Assembly (NCBI GenBank): GCA_023399215.1
Contig: JAEWQJ010000036.1
Span: 4,894 to 68,893, forward strand
DNA length: 64,000 nt
Reading direction: 5' to 3'
DNA from: Methanobacteriota archaeon
Lineage (GTDB): Archaea; Halobacteriota; Methanosarcinia; Methanosarcinales; Methanosarcinaceae
Shown: positions 16,828 through 24,713 of the stretch, piece by piece
Numbering within the stretch: the stretch's first letter is position 1
How the letters are laid out: each line of letters opens with the position of its first letter
Notes under the pieces: model-generated
The model's input: the letters and a program-made list of their open reading frames with translations, nothing else
Told to the model about the DNA's origin: nothing
The model's database searches: none
Made by a program: the position numbers and the translations under genes

Positions 16828-17490
16828 ATGCTGCTCTTTGGACATATTGGTATTACACTTGGGATATTTTTTGTATTCTCATATATTGCACCACGTTTTA
16901 AGACTATCATAGACAAAAGGTATCTCGTTGTTGGAGCTCTTCTGCCTGATTTGATAGATAAACCATTAGGACTGATTGTCTTTGCATCAACGATTTCAAA
17001 TGGACGCATGATAAGTCATACATTATTATTTTCTTTTACTCTCTTCCTAGTAGGTTTATATTTCTATAATAAAAGAAGCGATATCGTAATTATTACCCTT
17101 GCTTCAGGTTCTTTTTTTCATCTTATGGAAGATCAGATGTGGAATACTCCAAAAACCTTATTCTGGCCTCTACTTGGATGGAGTTTTCCGAAAGACGACA
17201 TTGCTAATGGGATCGCATTCTTATTAATGCTATTCAAAGAATCTTTTACACTTAACTTATCACAAGGTTTTAGTCTTGAACACACTTTTATTCCTGAGAT
17301 AATAGGAATGGCGGTAGTAGTTATTTTTACTTTAAATTGGTTAAAAAACAAGTTGAGCAAAACAGTCTCTAAGGATAAGGAAATAAAAATAGAGAATGCT
17401 GAAAAACCGACTATAGAAACAACCGTGTTTTATATCATAGGTTTCCTGGTTTTTGGACTACTTTCTGTAAGAGCCATTATAGCACTGTGA
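16828..17490 (+). CDS. YdjM-like membrane metal-dependent hydrolase family protein
   Basis: A 220-residue membrane protein with four or five hydrophobic helices. His/Asp motifs at membrane edges match the YdjM/DUF457 (LexA-regulated inner-membrane hydrolase) family: FGHIGITLG, GALLPDLIDKP, SHTLLF and FFHLMEDQMW. The family is thought to be metal-dependent hydrolases related to phospholipase C/nuclease P1-like folds, but substrates are unknown. The internal lysine-rich stretch (KNKLSKTVSKDKEIKIENAEKP) is a cytoplasmic linker before the last helix. No clear ribosome binding site. It stands alone, with a decayed region full of element remnants downstream. Confidence 0.75.
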   Translation: MLLFGHIGITLGIFFVFSYIAPRFKTIIDKRYLVVGALLPDLIDKPLGLIVFASTISNGRMISHTLLFSFTLFLVGLYFYNKRSDIVIITLASGSFFHLMEDQMWNTPKTLFWPLLGWSFPKDDIANGIAFLLMLFKESFTLNLSQGFSLEHTFIPEIIGMAVVVIFTLNWLKNKLSKTVSKDKEIKIENAEKPTIETTVFYIIGFLVFGLLSVRAIIAL

Positions 17491-17897
17491 ACTACCAGCG
17501 GCTAAAGCACATTGGCTTCCTGAGTTATCCTACAGCCTAGTACTGCGATTCTGAAATTGGTTCCTAAAACTTGGCATTTGAATATATTCGTCGATCACGG
17601 ATTTTTCCAACAAATGATGAATTTATTTTGGAATCGCAACACTAGATTCTGTGGCTTCGAATGGTTTTGAAAACATATGGTCGGGTAACTACTATTGACT
17701 TATATATGAGCCTCACTTAGGCAATATGCTTTTGCAGTGGCATTATTATGGGTTCTTTGGAGTTGAGAAAAGAATTCAATCAAAGAAGGAATGAAAAACC
17801 TTCTCTGGTTGAAAGAATTTTCGATCTTTGTTTTTTATGGATTTTGTTCACGAATCAGACGAATTTTTTTAACCACGGCAGTATTCTGCGGAGTAAA
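17491..17897. other. Decayed intergenic region with MITE-like element
   Basis: Contains the CTAG-flanked element (17541-17641) and a 59-codon frame at 17748-17927. Nothing else is recognised. Confidence 0.5.
17541..17641. mobile_element. MITE-like element with CTAG target duplication
   Basis: The ends TACTGCGATTCTGAAAT (17541-17557) and the complement of 17625-17641, TGTTGCGATTCCAAAAT, match at 13 of 17 bases. Each end is flanked by CTAG (17537-17540 and 17642-17645), a target type used by IS5-group elements. The element is 101 bases with no coding capacity. It may be a solo remnant of an insertion sequence. Confidence 0.5.
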
Positions 17898-17927
17898 TCA
17901 GAGTTTCCTAACTTGGATGGTATTTAG
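17748..17927 (+). CDS. Possible small ORF, 59 aa
   Basis: An ATG at 17748 opens 59 codons. The first half is basic and charged (LRKEFNQRRNEKPSLVER), then comes a hydrophobic CFLWILF and an Asn-rich tail. Composition shifts midway, and the frame overlaps the end of the opposite-strand gene at 17898. It may be the N-terminal scrap of a transposase or not coding at all. Confidence 0.2.
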   Translation: MGSLELRKEFNQRRNEKPSLVERIFDLCFLWILFTNQTNFFNHGSILRSKSEFPNLDGI

Positions 17928-18338
17928 AATATCCTCGGACAGAGTTGCTGAACCCACCACAGTGATGAAGCAATCCCTTTGGTCGTCGATGTGGTACATT
18001 GCGCAGGCTTGGTACTTGGGAACAGTGTAAAATCCCCCTCTAAATGCATCATAGATGCGTAAATTTGCGATTGCTGTCGCATAAGAAGCTTGTTTCCCAT
18101 CTACCAATCGAGAGGTCAGCGAAAAAGTACTCATATCGGTCATCGGTGCATTTGCCAGAGTGTCATGGACGATCTTATTCATATCGTATCCGGCGCTAGA
18201 TATCTGGATATACCAGGATGTTTCGTATAAGGTGCCGCTAAAGGTATTGCCGTTGACAACACCTCCATAAGGTACAGTGCCGACAGAGACCTCATCCCCC
18301 CCAACATTTGCAATATTTTTATTTAGTTGACCCGCCAA
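17898..18338 (-). CDS. Hypothetical protein, probably truncated
   Basis: Not recognised. The frame gives 146 residues from a TTG at 18338, but stays open upstream for about 22 more codons to a TAG without any ATG or GTG, so the true start is unclear. The product is rich in Gly/Ser/Thr/Tyr with patterns of an extracellular beta-rich domain (ETSWYIQISSAGYDMN, CAMYHIDDQRDCFITVVGSA) and two closely spaced cysteines. There is no signal peptide in what remains, consistent with an N-terminally truncated secreted protein. It lies between two MITE-like elements, which fits a decayed locus. It could be a pseudogene. Confidence 0.4.
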   Translation of the reverse strand: MAGQLNKNIANVGGDEVSVGTVPYGGVVNGNTFSGTLYETSWYIQISSAGYDMNKIVHDTLANAPMTDMSTFSLTSRLVDGKQASYATAIANLRIYDAFRGGFYTVPKYQACAMYHIDDQRDCFITVVGSATLSEDILNTIQVRKL

Positions 18339-18589
18339 ATTATTTATTTTTATTTTCTCATCCCCTATTATGTAGGAAAAAGATCTTAAATTATTCTAGT
18401 TAAATTTATTTTTTGGATTATATAGAAAATAGAGAAACATTTATCAGAAACCAATGCTCTACTTTAATCTAAATCCATTAGTAGCTAAACTGGTTGTTGT
18501 ATAAGCCCATCCTAAAGTTCGAAATCAGGCTTTTTAGAAATCCTCTCAAAAAATTTTTATTTATTTGACTGAACGATTCTAAATATCTT

Positions 18590-18706
18590 AGGACTTACGC
18601 ACTTGAGGTAGAAAATTAATTACATTAGACGTTGCAGCTAAATGTGTATTTTATAGAGTTAAAGGTCTAAAGCATACTGATTTTTCAATTCAACTGCGTA
18701 AGTCCT
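18590..18706. mobile_element. MITE with 7-bp target-site duplication
   Basis: Left end AGGACTTACGCACTTGA at 18590; right end TCAACTGCGTAAGTCCT ending at 18706. Taken as inverted repeats they differ at one position in 17. The element is flanked by ATATCTT on both sides (18583-18589 and 18707-18713), a clean 7-base target duplication. It has no coding capacity. A decayed relative lies at 7521-7635. Confidence 0.75.
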
Positions 18707-18990
18707 ATATCTTTCTACTTATTTTATTTTCAGCTCCTTGTACCTGATTTAAATAGGATTTCTACAGAGCCGATCATTATCTATTTTATATACTCCTAAA
18801 TTTCTACTTATTTCAGTGAATCTCTCTCATAATTTTTGTAACATAAGTATATATTCTGATTTCAGGCTCCCCTATATCTTCTGATTTTATGACCTTATAT
18901 TTATTTATATCTTATAATATATAACTGATTACTGGACTTTGTGTGGTCAAAAATAATTATAAAACCTCCTTATAATATTAACAAACGAAT

Positions 18991-18995
18991 GGAGG
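18991..18995 (+). promoter_or_regulatory. Strong ribosome binding site of the Cys-rich peptide gene
   Basis: GGAGG at 18991-18995 is 9 bases before the ATG at 19005. It is among the best Shine-Dalgarno matches in the window and supports real translation of the short gene. Confidence 0.75.
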
Positions 18996-19004
18996 AATAA
19001 ATCG

Positions 19005-19193
19005 ATGTTTCTTGGATTACCAAACGAAGATATGGAAATGCTTAACGCGGCAGTGGACATCATCGGAAAAAAGTTAGAGTCTTTTTCTCCAGAAGACCCA
19101 TGTACGCCACTTCACTGTCCAGCGAGTTGCACACAAACGTGCGAGCACACGTGCGTGGGTTCATGCGAAGGGACGCTAAAGGTATTACATTAA
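19005..19193 (+). CDS. Six-cysteine RiPP precursor candidate
   Basis: A 62-residue peptide with a strong GGAGG site. Residues 1-31 form an acidic helical leader-like part (NEDMEMLNAAVDIIGKK). Residues 33-54 hold six cysteines at 33, 38, 42, 46, 50 and 54, that is C-X4-C followed by four C-X3-C steps, in a Thr/Ser/His-rich core. Regular Cys-X3 spacing is the pattern of SCIFF-like ranthipeptides, whose cysteines become thioether-linked to nearby residues by a radical SAM/SPASM enzyme. Such an enzyme is the next gene (19948). Alternatively it could be a metal-binding microprotein. No transporter or protease is adjacent. Family membership is inferred from the pattern only. Confidence 0.7.
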   Translation: MFLGLPNEDMEMLNAAVDIIGKKLESFSPEDPCTPLHCPASCTQTCEHTCVGSCEGTLKVLH

Positions 19194-19211
19194 TGCGAAG
19201 GGACGCTAAAG
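19163..19211 (+). repeat. 19-bp direct repeat spanning the 3' end of the peptide gene
   Basis: ATGCGAAGGGACGCTAAAG occurs at 19163-19181, inside the last codons, and again at 19193-19211, just after the stop, exactly 30 bases apart. It looks like a recent slippage event or a scar of recombination between precursor copies. Confidence 0.85.
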
Positions 19212-19947
19212 ACTTATCTTTAGCCTTCTAAAGAAAATCCTTAACTTCTCAATCTTAAGTACAGTTTTCGTATTTTTAATATAGTGTTTCGTATAAGTGT
19301 TACATAGCTACGCTTTACAGTAACTTTTAGTTTATGAACAAAATTAGTCAGTGTGCCAATTTTTCTGTATTACAAATTTTAAGATATAGGGTCCTCAAAA
19401 ATGATTCATTTTTCAAGGGTTAATAAGCTTTATCTCGTGAATTGGATGTGGTGCTAGTGCTTCCCCAATAAAAGTACAGATGATAATGAATTTGTTTTCC
19501 ATTAAAGAAATTAAATATCCTTAATTTTCATTTTAAGGTTTTCTTAACCCTTCTTTCCAACATTTAATTTTATAAAACGGAAAACGGAGTCAGTTGCCAT
19601 AATTTCAAAAAAATGTGATTTGTCACAAAATAAATCTCTAATCCCGCCTATCTATTGTTTTTAAAGTTTAATCGGGTTTATTTTTATCTAAATTGGATTT
19701 TAAGAATGTACTTTTATTGGGGGAACTCTGATTATCTATCTATTACCTAAAATAAGCATTCTGAATCCTCAGTTTACACACTGATTCTGGAGGGCCCTAA
19801 AATTTTAAGATAGTATTGAATTGAAAACTCGATAACGATAGACCAGTTTTATCTACATTATACCAAAACTTGACTTCGAATTTACAGAAAATTGGGCACA
19901 CTGCCCAAAATTAGGTAAATGTTCATGACTCAGGAGTCGGACTTTAT
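19194..19947. other. Intergenic region between peptide and maturase genes
   Basis: 754 bases with no frame that looks coding. Palindromic features: AAAAATGA-T-TCATTTTT near 19398-19414, and TTGGGC-N5-GCCCAA near 19893-19909, about 40 bases upstream of the maturase start, a possible operator. The maturase probably has its own promoter. Confidence 0.5.
19205..19224 (+). terminator. Hairpin after the Cys-rich peptide gene
   Basis: GCTAAAGA / TCTTTAGC form a perfect 8-base stem with a CTTA loop, 12 bases past the stop. It would separate the abundant peptide message from the distant maturase, or stabilise its 3' end. Confidence 0.55.
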
Positions 19948-21144
19948 ATGGTGTCCATAAACCAGGATAAGCAATTAGAAAAACTTGGAGATATCTTAAA
20001 CCTTCAGCTAATTATCACAGAGCAATGTAACCTACGCTGCAGGTATTGTTTTGAAATTGATAAAGGATTTAGGCAGATGCCCCTCGAACTTGCTAAGAGG
20101 ATTCTAGAAAAGGAACTTAGCCGAGAAGACGGTCCTAAAGAGTATCAGGTGGACTTATCTGGCGGAGAACCGCTTCTTCGTTTTGATGAAGTCAAAGAGC
20201 TCATTGAATACTGCATACTCAATGCTAATAAGTGGCACAAAAAAGTTTACTTTTTTATAGGTACAAATCTTACGCTCTTGAACTCGGAGATTGAACAATG
20301 GCTAGTGGAAAATAAACACAGAGTTATCCTTGGAATCAGTTTAGATGGAACCAGAGATGCACATAATCATTATCGCTGTGATTCTTATGATGCTGTAATC
20401 AGGAACCTACCATTTTACAAGCAATTATATCCTGATCAAGGTGTTAAAATGACTATTGGGCCTGATACAATTAGCTCCGTATATGATAGCATAAGACATA
20501 TAGAGTCTCTTGGTCTTCCATCTGTAGCTGCGAATGTGGTATTCGAACCAGTATGGGGAGATCTAGATAATAAAAAGGCATGCTTAAGAGAATTTAGTCA
20601 TCAACTTGAACTACTCGTGGAACATTATGCGCATAATTCGAACTTAAAAGTCCCCAATCTTTTATCACTACCCATACACAAGATTGTGGGTCAAAATAAG
20701 GACGATCCTCGTTGGTGTGGTTCTGGTACTCACATGCGTGCATACGATACCGATGGAAGAAAGCTGCCTTGCCACCGTTTTTCTCGATTTTCCACGAATA
20801 AGATATATGAAGGTTCCAAGTCAATCGGCCCCCGCGTACCTACCAAGTGCGATCAATGTATGTACGTTGCTGCATGTCCCTCATGTAGGGGCTATAATTG
20901 GCAGGTATATGGGAACCCAGACTCAAGAACCAGTTATCATTGTGAGTTCATTAAATTACAAATGCTTGCTACTGCCAAATTACAGTATTTGCTCAATAAA
21001 TCTCTTATAGATAATTTGTTCTCCGGTGGATCGCCGCCAGAAGATGTACCAGGAAAAACTACTTTGGTGACTCTCCAAGCAGCTAATTTAATATTCAATA
21101 GTTTGGATGAGGATCATATTATAGAGAACTGTGAACTTGGATGA
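19948..21144 (+). CDS. Radical SAM/SPASM peptide maturase
   Basis: A 398-residue radical SAM enzyme. The [4Fe-4S]/SAM motif CNLRCRYC is at residues 27-34 (C27, C31, C34), followed by SGGEP at 71-75. The C-terminal third has a full SPASM pattern: C257, G270-X4-C275, C301-X2-C304-X5-C310-X2-C313, and C332, enough for two auxiliary clusters as in sactipeptide and ranthipeptide maturases. It probably cross-links the six-cysteine peptide encoded 755 bases upstream. The start at ATG 19948 has AGGAG 11 bases before. A typical RRE leader-binding domain is not obvious in the first 18 residues. Radical SAM/SPASM identity is secure; the substrate is inferred. Confidence 0.9.
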   Translation: MVSINQDKQLEKLGDILNLQLIITEQCNLRCRYCFEIDKGFRQMPLELAKRILEKELSREDGPKEYQVDLSGGEPLLRFDEVKELIEYCILNANKWHKKVYFFIGTNLTLLNSEIEQWLVENKHRVILGISLDGTRDAHNHYRCDSYDAVIRNLPFYKQLYPDQGVKMTIGPDTISSVYDSIRHIESLGLPSVAANVVFEPVWGDLDNKKACLREFSHQLELLVEHYAHNSNLKVPNLLSLPIHKIVGQNKDDPRWCGSGTHMRAYDTDGRKLPCHRFSRFSTNKIYEGSKSIGPRVPTKCDQCMYVAACPSCRGYNWQVYGNPDSRTSYHCEFIKLQMLATAKLQYLLNKSLIDNLFSGGSPPEDVPGKTTLVTLQAANLIFNSLDEDHIIENCELG

Positions 21145-21633
21145 TTAGAGTTTGACGGATTTCTTTAGCTACAATAGATTTTTCCAGTCCTTATATATAA
21201 CCTAAAAGCAGTTTAGGCGCTTGAAAATCGGAATAAGGGTAGGGTTATGCTTCCCTAATCCAGCCTGTGAGTAAATTTATAAATTAGTCCGCTTGAGCGA
21301 ACGAAATGATATTCTTAAATTTCTATAAATTTTCCCTCTTAAGCGCAGCGAAAAGGGCCCCGTACTCCCGAAACGGAATTCAGGAATCAAAAGACAATCA
21401 TATCCGAAGTCCTGATCCTTACTATGCATTCGTCTCCTTTACCTATTTTTAAAGAATCGAAGATATGGTTTGTAACTTCAATATTCAGGACTGCTTCACT
21501 GCTTTTCAACTTCAGGGACTATCCTGCTTGTGCCTTTGTTCATTCTGTGCTGGAGAGGGAGGGAAGTTGCAGGAAAGAAACTCTACCAAGGCAGAGAACT
21601 GATGCAATACTAAAAGCACCAGTTCTTTTCTAC
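21145..21633. other. Intergenic region between maturase and nifN (convergent)
   Basis: No credible gene. A few GC-richer patches (CCGCTTGAGCGAACGAA, AAGCGCAGCGAAAAGGG) around 21288-21358 stand out in the AT-rich background but match nothing I know. Transcripts from both sides must end here. Confidence 0.5.
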
Positions 21634-23067
21634 TCAGCGAAGTCCTTCAACACACTCTTCTTCGCTTTTCTTTTCGGTATATGCTGCTGATTCTGCCTGT
21701 ACCGGTGCGGTGAAAGTATCGGTAGCTTCCATAACCGTATTGGTGATTTTGTCCAGTAATTCCATAGCCCCTCTATACCCTACAGTAAGTATGCGCTGTG
21801 CACCGACTCTGTCATGTATTGGTAGGCCGACCCTTACAAGGGGGATATTTCTGGCTTTTGCAATGTATCTCCCGTTGGAATTTCCTATAAGGATTTCCGG
21901 ATTACATTGGCTGACTGCATCGTTAAGAGTGTCAAAATCAATTCCATTCAGAACCACAGGTTCGAGTTCCGGGTTTATTTTTTCAACTATTTGCCGGATT
22001 TTTGCTTCAAAGTCCCTGCTTTTACTTCCTGTAGCTATCAGAACCGGGTTCATCCCGAGTTCCAGCATGAAGGTTGTGAGGCTAAATACAAAATCAGGAT
22101 CTCCATAAACAGCGGCTTTTACGCCATAGAGGTACTTGTGCACGTCAACCATAGCATCGAGGAGCCTGCCCCTTTCTTTCTGATATTTCTCAGGTATGGA
22201 ACATCCAATAATCTTTACCAGCTCAGTGAAGAAAATGTCAGTGTTTGAAAGCCCTATTGGGATTGGAACATCGTATCCGGGCACTCCATGTGATTCTTCT
22301 AGATATTTAACTGCTAAGTTCTTACTAACTGTACCCAGGCCCAGGCTTGCCTGACTGTTTGGCATGTCAGCAATTTCGGAAAGTGGGGTGCCACCCGGTG
22401 CAATTTTTGGGAGATCTTCTCTCAGCGGAGCATCAAAAGTTTCGGAAATATCAGGCAGGAAAATATAATCTCCAGCCATAATATCAAAGACCTCTTTGAG
22501 TTCACGTACATCAGCAGGGGAGAGACTTTCAACAGGGATGACGTTAAGCTTTCCATTTGGGATTTTTACGGCTTTTTCTTCTTCAGTTTTTTCCGTAAAT
22601 TTCCTGACAACTGCGTCTAAGGCTTTTATATATCCGCTTACGTGGCTTTCTCCATAGCTAGGAGTGGAAACCGGAACGATTATAATATCTTTTTCAGGGT
22701 CGTCTCCAATCCCTTGTTCTTCTTTAAACTCACGGATAATTGCAGGTACATCGTCCCCAATTGTTTCGGCAAGGCAGGTCGTAGCAACTCCGATTACTTT
22801 CGGATTGTACCTGTTAATCACGTTTCTCAATCCTTTTTTCAGGTTTTCCCTGCCTCCGTATACTGCTCCTTTTTCACTAAGCGAGCTTGATGCGATATCT
22901 ACAGGTTCCCTGAAGTGGTGGGCAAGAAGCAGACGCATATAGGTGCTGCAGCCCTGAGAACCGTGGTAAAGAACCATAGTATTCTCAATTCCCTTGAAGG
23001 CGAGGGCACTTCCCATGGGCTGGCACATAACACAGGGGTTCACAGTTGCATAGTTTCTTTTCGTCAT
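21634..23067 (-). CDS. nifN: Nitrogenase cofactor scaffold subunit NifN
   Basis: A 477-residue NifK/NifN-type protein. The N-terminal PCVMCQPMGSALAFKG, HGSQGCSTYMR and ATTCLAETIGDD are conserved positions of this superfamily. Its place as the last gene after nifE, and its divergence from nifK of the same operon, identify it as NifN, partner of NifE in the scaffold on which the NifB-derived precursor is matured to FeMo-cofactor. A GAGGCATTGAG site precedes the ATG; the gap from nifE is 12 bases. The Lys/Glu-rich tail (YTEKKSEEECVEGLR) is unusual. No nifX or nifB follows. Confidence 0.93.
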   Translation of the reverse strand: MTKRNYATVNPCVMCQPMGSALAFKGIENTMVLYHGSQGCSTYMRLLLAHHFREPVDIASSSLSEKGAVYGGRENLKKGLRNVINRYNPKVIGVATTCLAETIGDDVPAIIREFKEEQGIGDDPEKDIIIVPVSTPSYGESHVSGYIKALDAVVRKFTEKTEEEKAVKIPNGKLNVIPVESLSPADVRELKEVFDIMAGDYIFLPDISETFDAPLREDLPKIAPGGTPLSEIADMPNSQASLGLGTVSKNLAVKYLEESHGVPGYDVPIPIGLSNTDIFFTELVKIIGCSIPEKYQKERGRLLDAMVDVHKYLYGVKAAVYGDPDFVFSLTTFMLELGMNPVLIATGSKSRDFEAKIRQIVEKINPELEPVVLNGIDFDTLNDAVSQCNPEILIGNSNGRYIAKARNIPLVRVGLPIHDRVGAQRILTVGYRGAMELLDKITNTVMEATDTFTAPVQAESAAYTEKKSEEECVEGLR

Positions 23068-23079
23068 CTCAATGCCTCC

Positions 23080-24636
23080 TCATACCTGACTCTCAACTGC
23101 AGCCTCGGATTTCTGGTGCAAAAGTTCAGGTTTCAGGAGCATACCTTTACACTCTTTTGCGTAACTTTCTCTGGAAATCCTTTCTTCTACTGCCGCTTTC
23201 TCTATTCTGCCTGATTTCTTCTCTAATTCCATTGCTTCGGGTATCAGGGTCCTCTGTCTGACAGCTTTCCAGATAGGGCTGCTGATGGAAGCATCCACTT
23301 CCCGCGCAAAGTTTACAAAACCATCAAAACCTTCGAACTCCACCACCCTGTCGTGGTTGAAGTCACAGAAAGCAATTCCAAGCTTGTATGCAATAAATCT
23401 CTCCTTTACGCCTGCAACCATCAGGTCAGCTTTCTGTCTAATGAGCAGTTCGGCAAGTTCAAGAGGGTTTGCATCGTCAACAATAACCGTCCCATCCCTG
23501 ACCGAATAACTGATCTGCTCGTAATCCTCTTTTTTACCGGTCTGGGTCCCGATAATAACGACTTCCATACCAAGTTCGGCAAAGCCTTTGATAAGCGTGA
23601 GAGCTTTTGCAGGCCCACCCATGTAAATGGCGGCCTTCTTTCCTTTGACCCTTTCCCGGACCCTGGAAATTTCAGGCATTATACGGTTTATTTCAGTTTC
23701 CAGAATTTGTTCTGCCCGCTTTTTCATCTCCTCGGAACCAAAGTAATCCGCAGTTCTTCGCAAGGCTAAGGAGATATCTTCAATTCCGAAGAAACTTGCG
23801 TTTAAGTAGGGAATTCCATATTCCGCCTGCATCCATTTTGCAAGATAGGTCATGGACCCACTGCACTGGACAAGGTTAAGGTCAGCTTCAGCTGCTCTTG
23901 ATATGGCTTTTGCAGTTGAGTCTCCTGTCATTGAGACTATGACCTCAATTCCCATTTGCTCAAAGAGAGGCTTTACGAGCCAGACATCTCCGGCTACATT
24001 AAAGTCCCCTAAAATGTTAATCTTTGGTTTTATGGTTTCAGGACTTCTGGGACCTTTCTTCTTAATTTCATCTTCGGAAGGCTTTTTGATCAACCTTTTT
24101 AAAGCGTCACAGGCAGCTTTGTATCCGTCGGACTTATTGCCTTTGAAGCCTTCAGATTTTACAGGGATTACAGGAATGTTGTGCTTCTGGCTTGCGGTTT
24201 TGCATACGGACTCCAGATCATCTCCGATGATTCCAACTATGCATGTGGAATAAACAAAAATTACAGGAGGGTGGTAGAGTTCCACCAGTTCATCAATAGC
24301 ATTTGAGAGTTTTTTCTCTCCTCCGAAGACTACATCGATCTCTTTCATATCCGTGCTAAAGCTAGTGCGGTTTGTTTCAATCCCACTGGACTTTGCACCT
24401 CTTATGTCCCAGGTATAGCCTGCACAGCCGATTGGACCGTGGACAAGGTGAACTGCATCGGTTACAGGGTTTAAGACTACCCTGGCTCCTGAATAAACAC
24501 AGGCTCGCTGGCTGATAGCTCCTGCAAGAGAGTTATTATCACATGCAAGAGGTATTTCCTGCCCTTTTTCCTGTTTTCTGGTAATATATGGCTTCCTTTC
24601 TTCTAGAGTATCCACTATCCCAATTTTCTCTTTCAT
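23080..24636 (-). CDS. nifE: Nitrogenase cofactor scaffold subunit NifE
   Basis: A 518-residue NifD/NifE-type protein with SQRACVYSGARV, VHGPIGCAGYTWDIRG and STCIVGIIGDDLES carrying cluster-binding cysteines. Together with NifN it forms the FeMo-cofactor assembly scaffold. The ATG at 24636 is chosen because GGGGAG lies 8 bases upstream; the longer frame starting with TTG at 24660 would cover that site. A C-terminal extension (about residues 440-518, charged) goes beyond the core fold. It is separated from nifK by 77 bases, the widest gap in the operon, which might allow lower expression than the structural genes. Confidence 0.94.
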   Translation of the reverse strand: MKEKIGIVDTLEERKPYITRKQEKGQEIPLACDNNSLAGAISQRACVYSGARVVLNPVTDAVHLVHGPIGCAGYTWDIRGAKSSGIETNRTSFSTDMKEIDVVFGGEKKLSNAIDELVELYHPPVIFVYSTCIVGIIGDDLESVCKTASQKHNIPVIPVKSEGFKGNKSDGYKAACDALKRLIKKPSEDEIKKKGPRSPETIKPKINILGDFNVAGDVWLVKPLFEQMGIEVIVSMTGDSTAKAISRAAEADLNLVQCSGSMTYLAKWMQAEYGIPYLNASFFGIEDISLALRRTADYFGSEEMKKRAEQILETEINRIMPEISRVRERVKGKKAAIYMGGPAKALTLIKGFAELGMEVVIIGTQTGKKEDYEQISYSVRDGTVIVDDANPLELAELLIRQKADLMVAGVKERFIAYKLGIAFCDFNHDRVVEFEGFDGFVNFAREVDASISSPIWKAVRQRTLIPEAMELEKKSGRIEKAAVEERISRESYAKECKGMLLKPELLHQKSEAAVESQV

Positions 24637-24713
24637 TTCCTTCACTCCCCTCTGCTTCAATTTTGAAGTTTTCGGCAGTTTTCCAGTTATCCGATTAATT
24701 ATTGAAAAGGGGT

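Larger units (their letters stand above)
18339..19004. other. Intergenic region holding an intact-looking MITE
   Basis: No gene. It holds the 117-base element at 18590-18706 and, near the end, a plausible promoter for the Cys-rich peptide gene (TATA-rich run ATATTTATTTATATCTTATAATATATAA around 18896-18923, listed only as a composition cue). Confidence 0.55.

Noticed and set aside
19948..21144. The radical SAM gene near nif as NifB or another nitrogenase-cofactor enzyme
   Set aside because: It has a C-terminal SPASM Cys pattern and no NifX-like domain or NifB-type extra motifs, lies on the opposite strand, and sits beside a Cys-rich peptide gene. Nitrogenase maturation is not supported.
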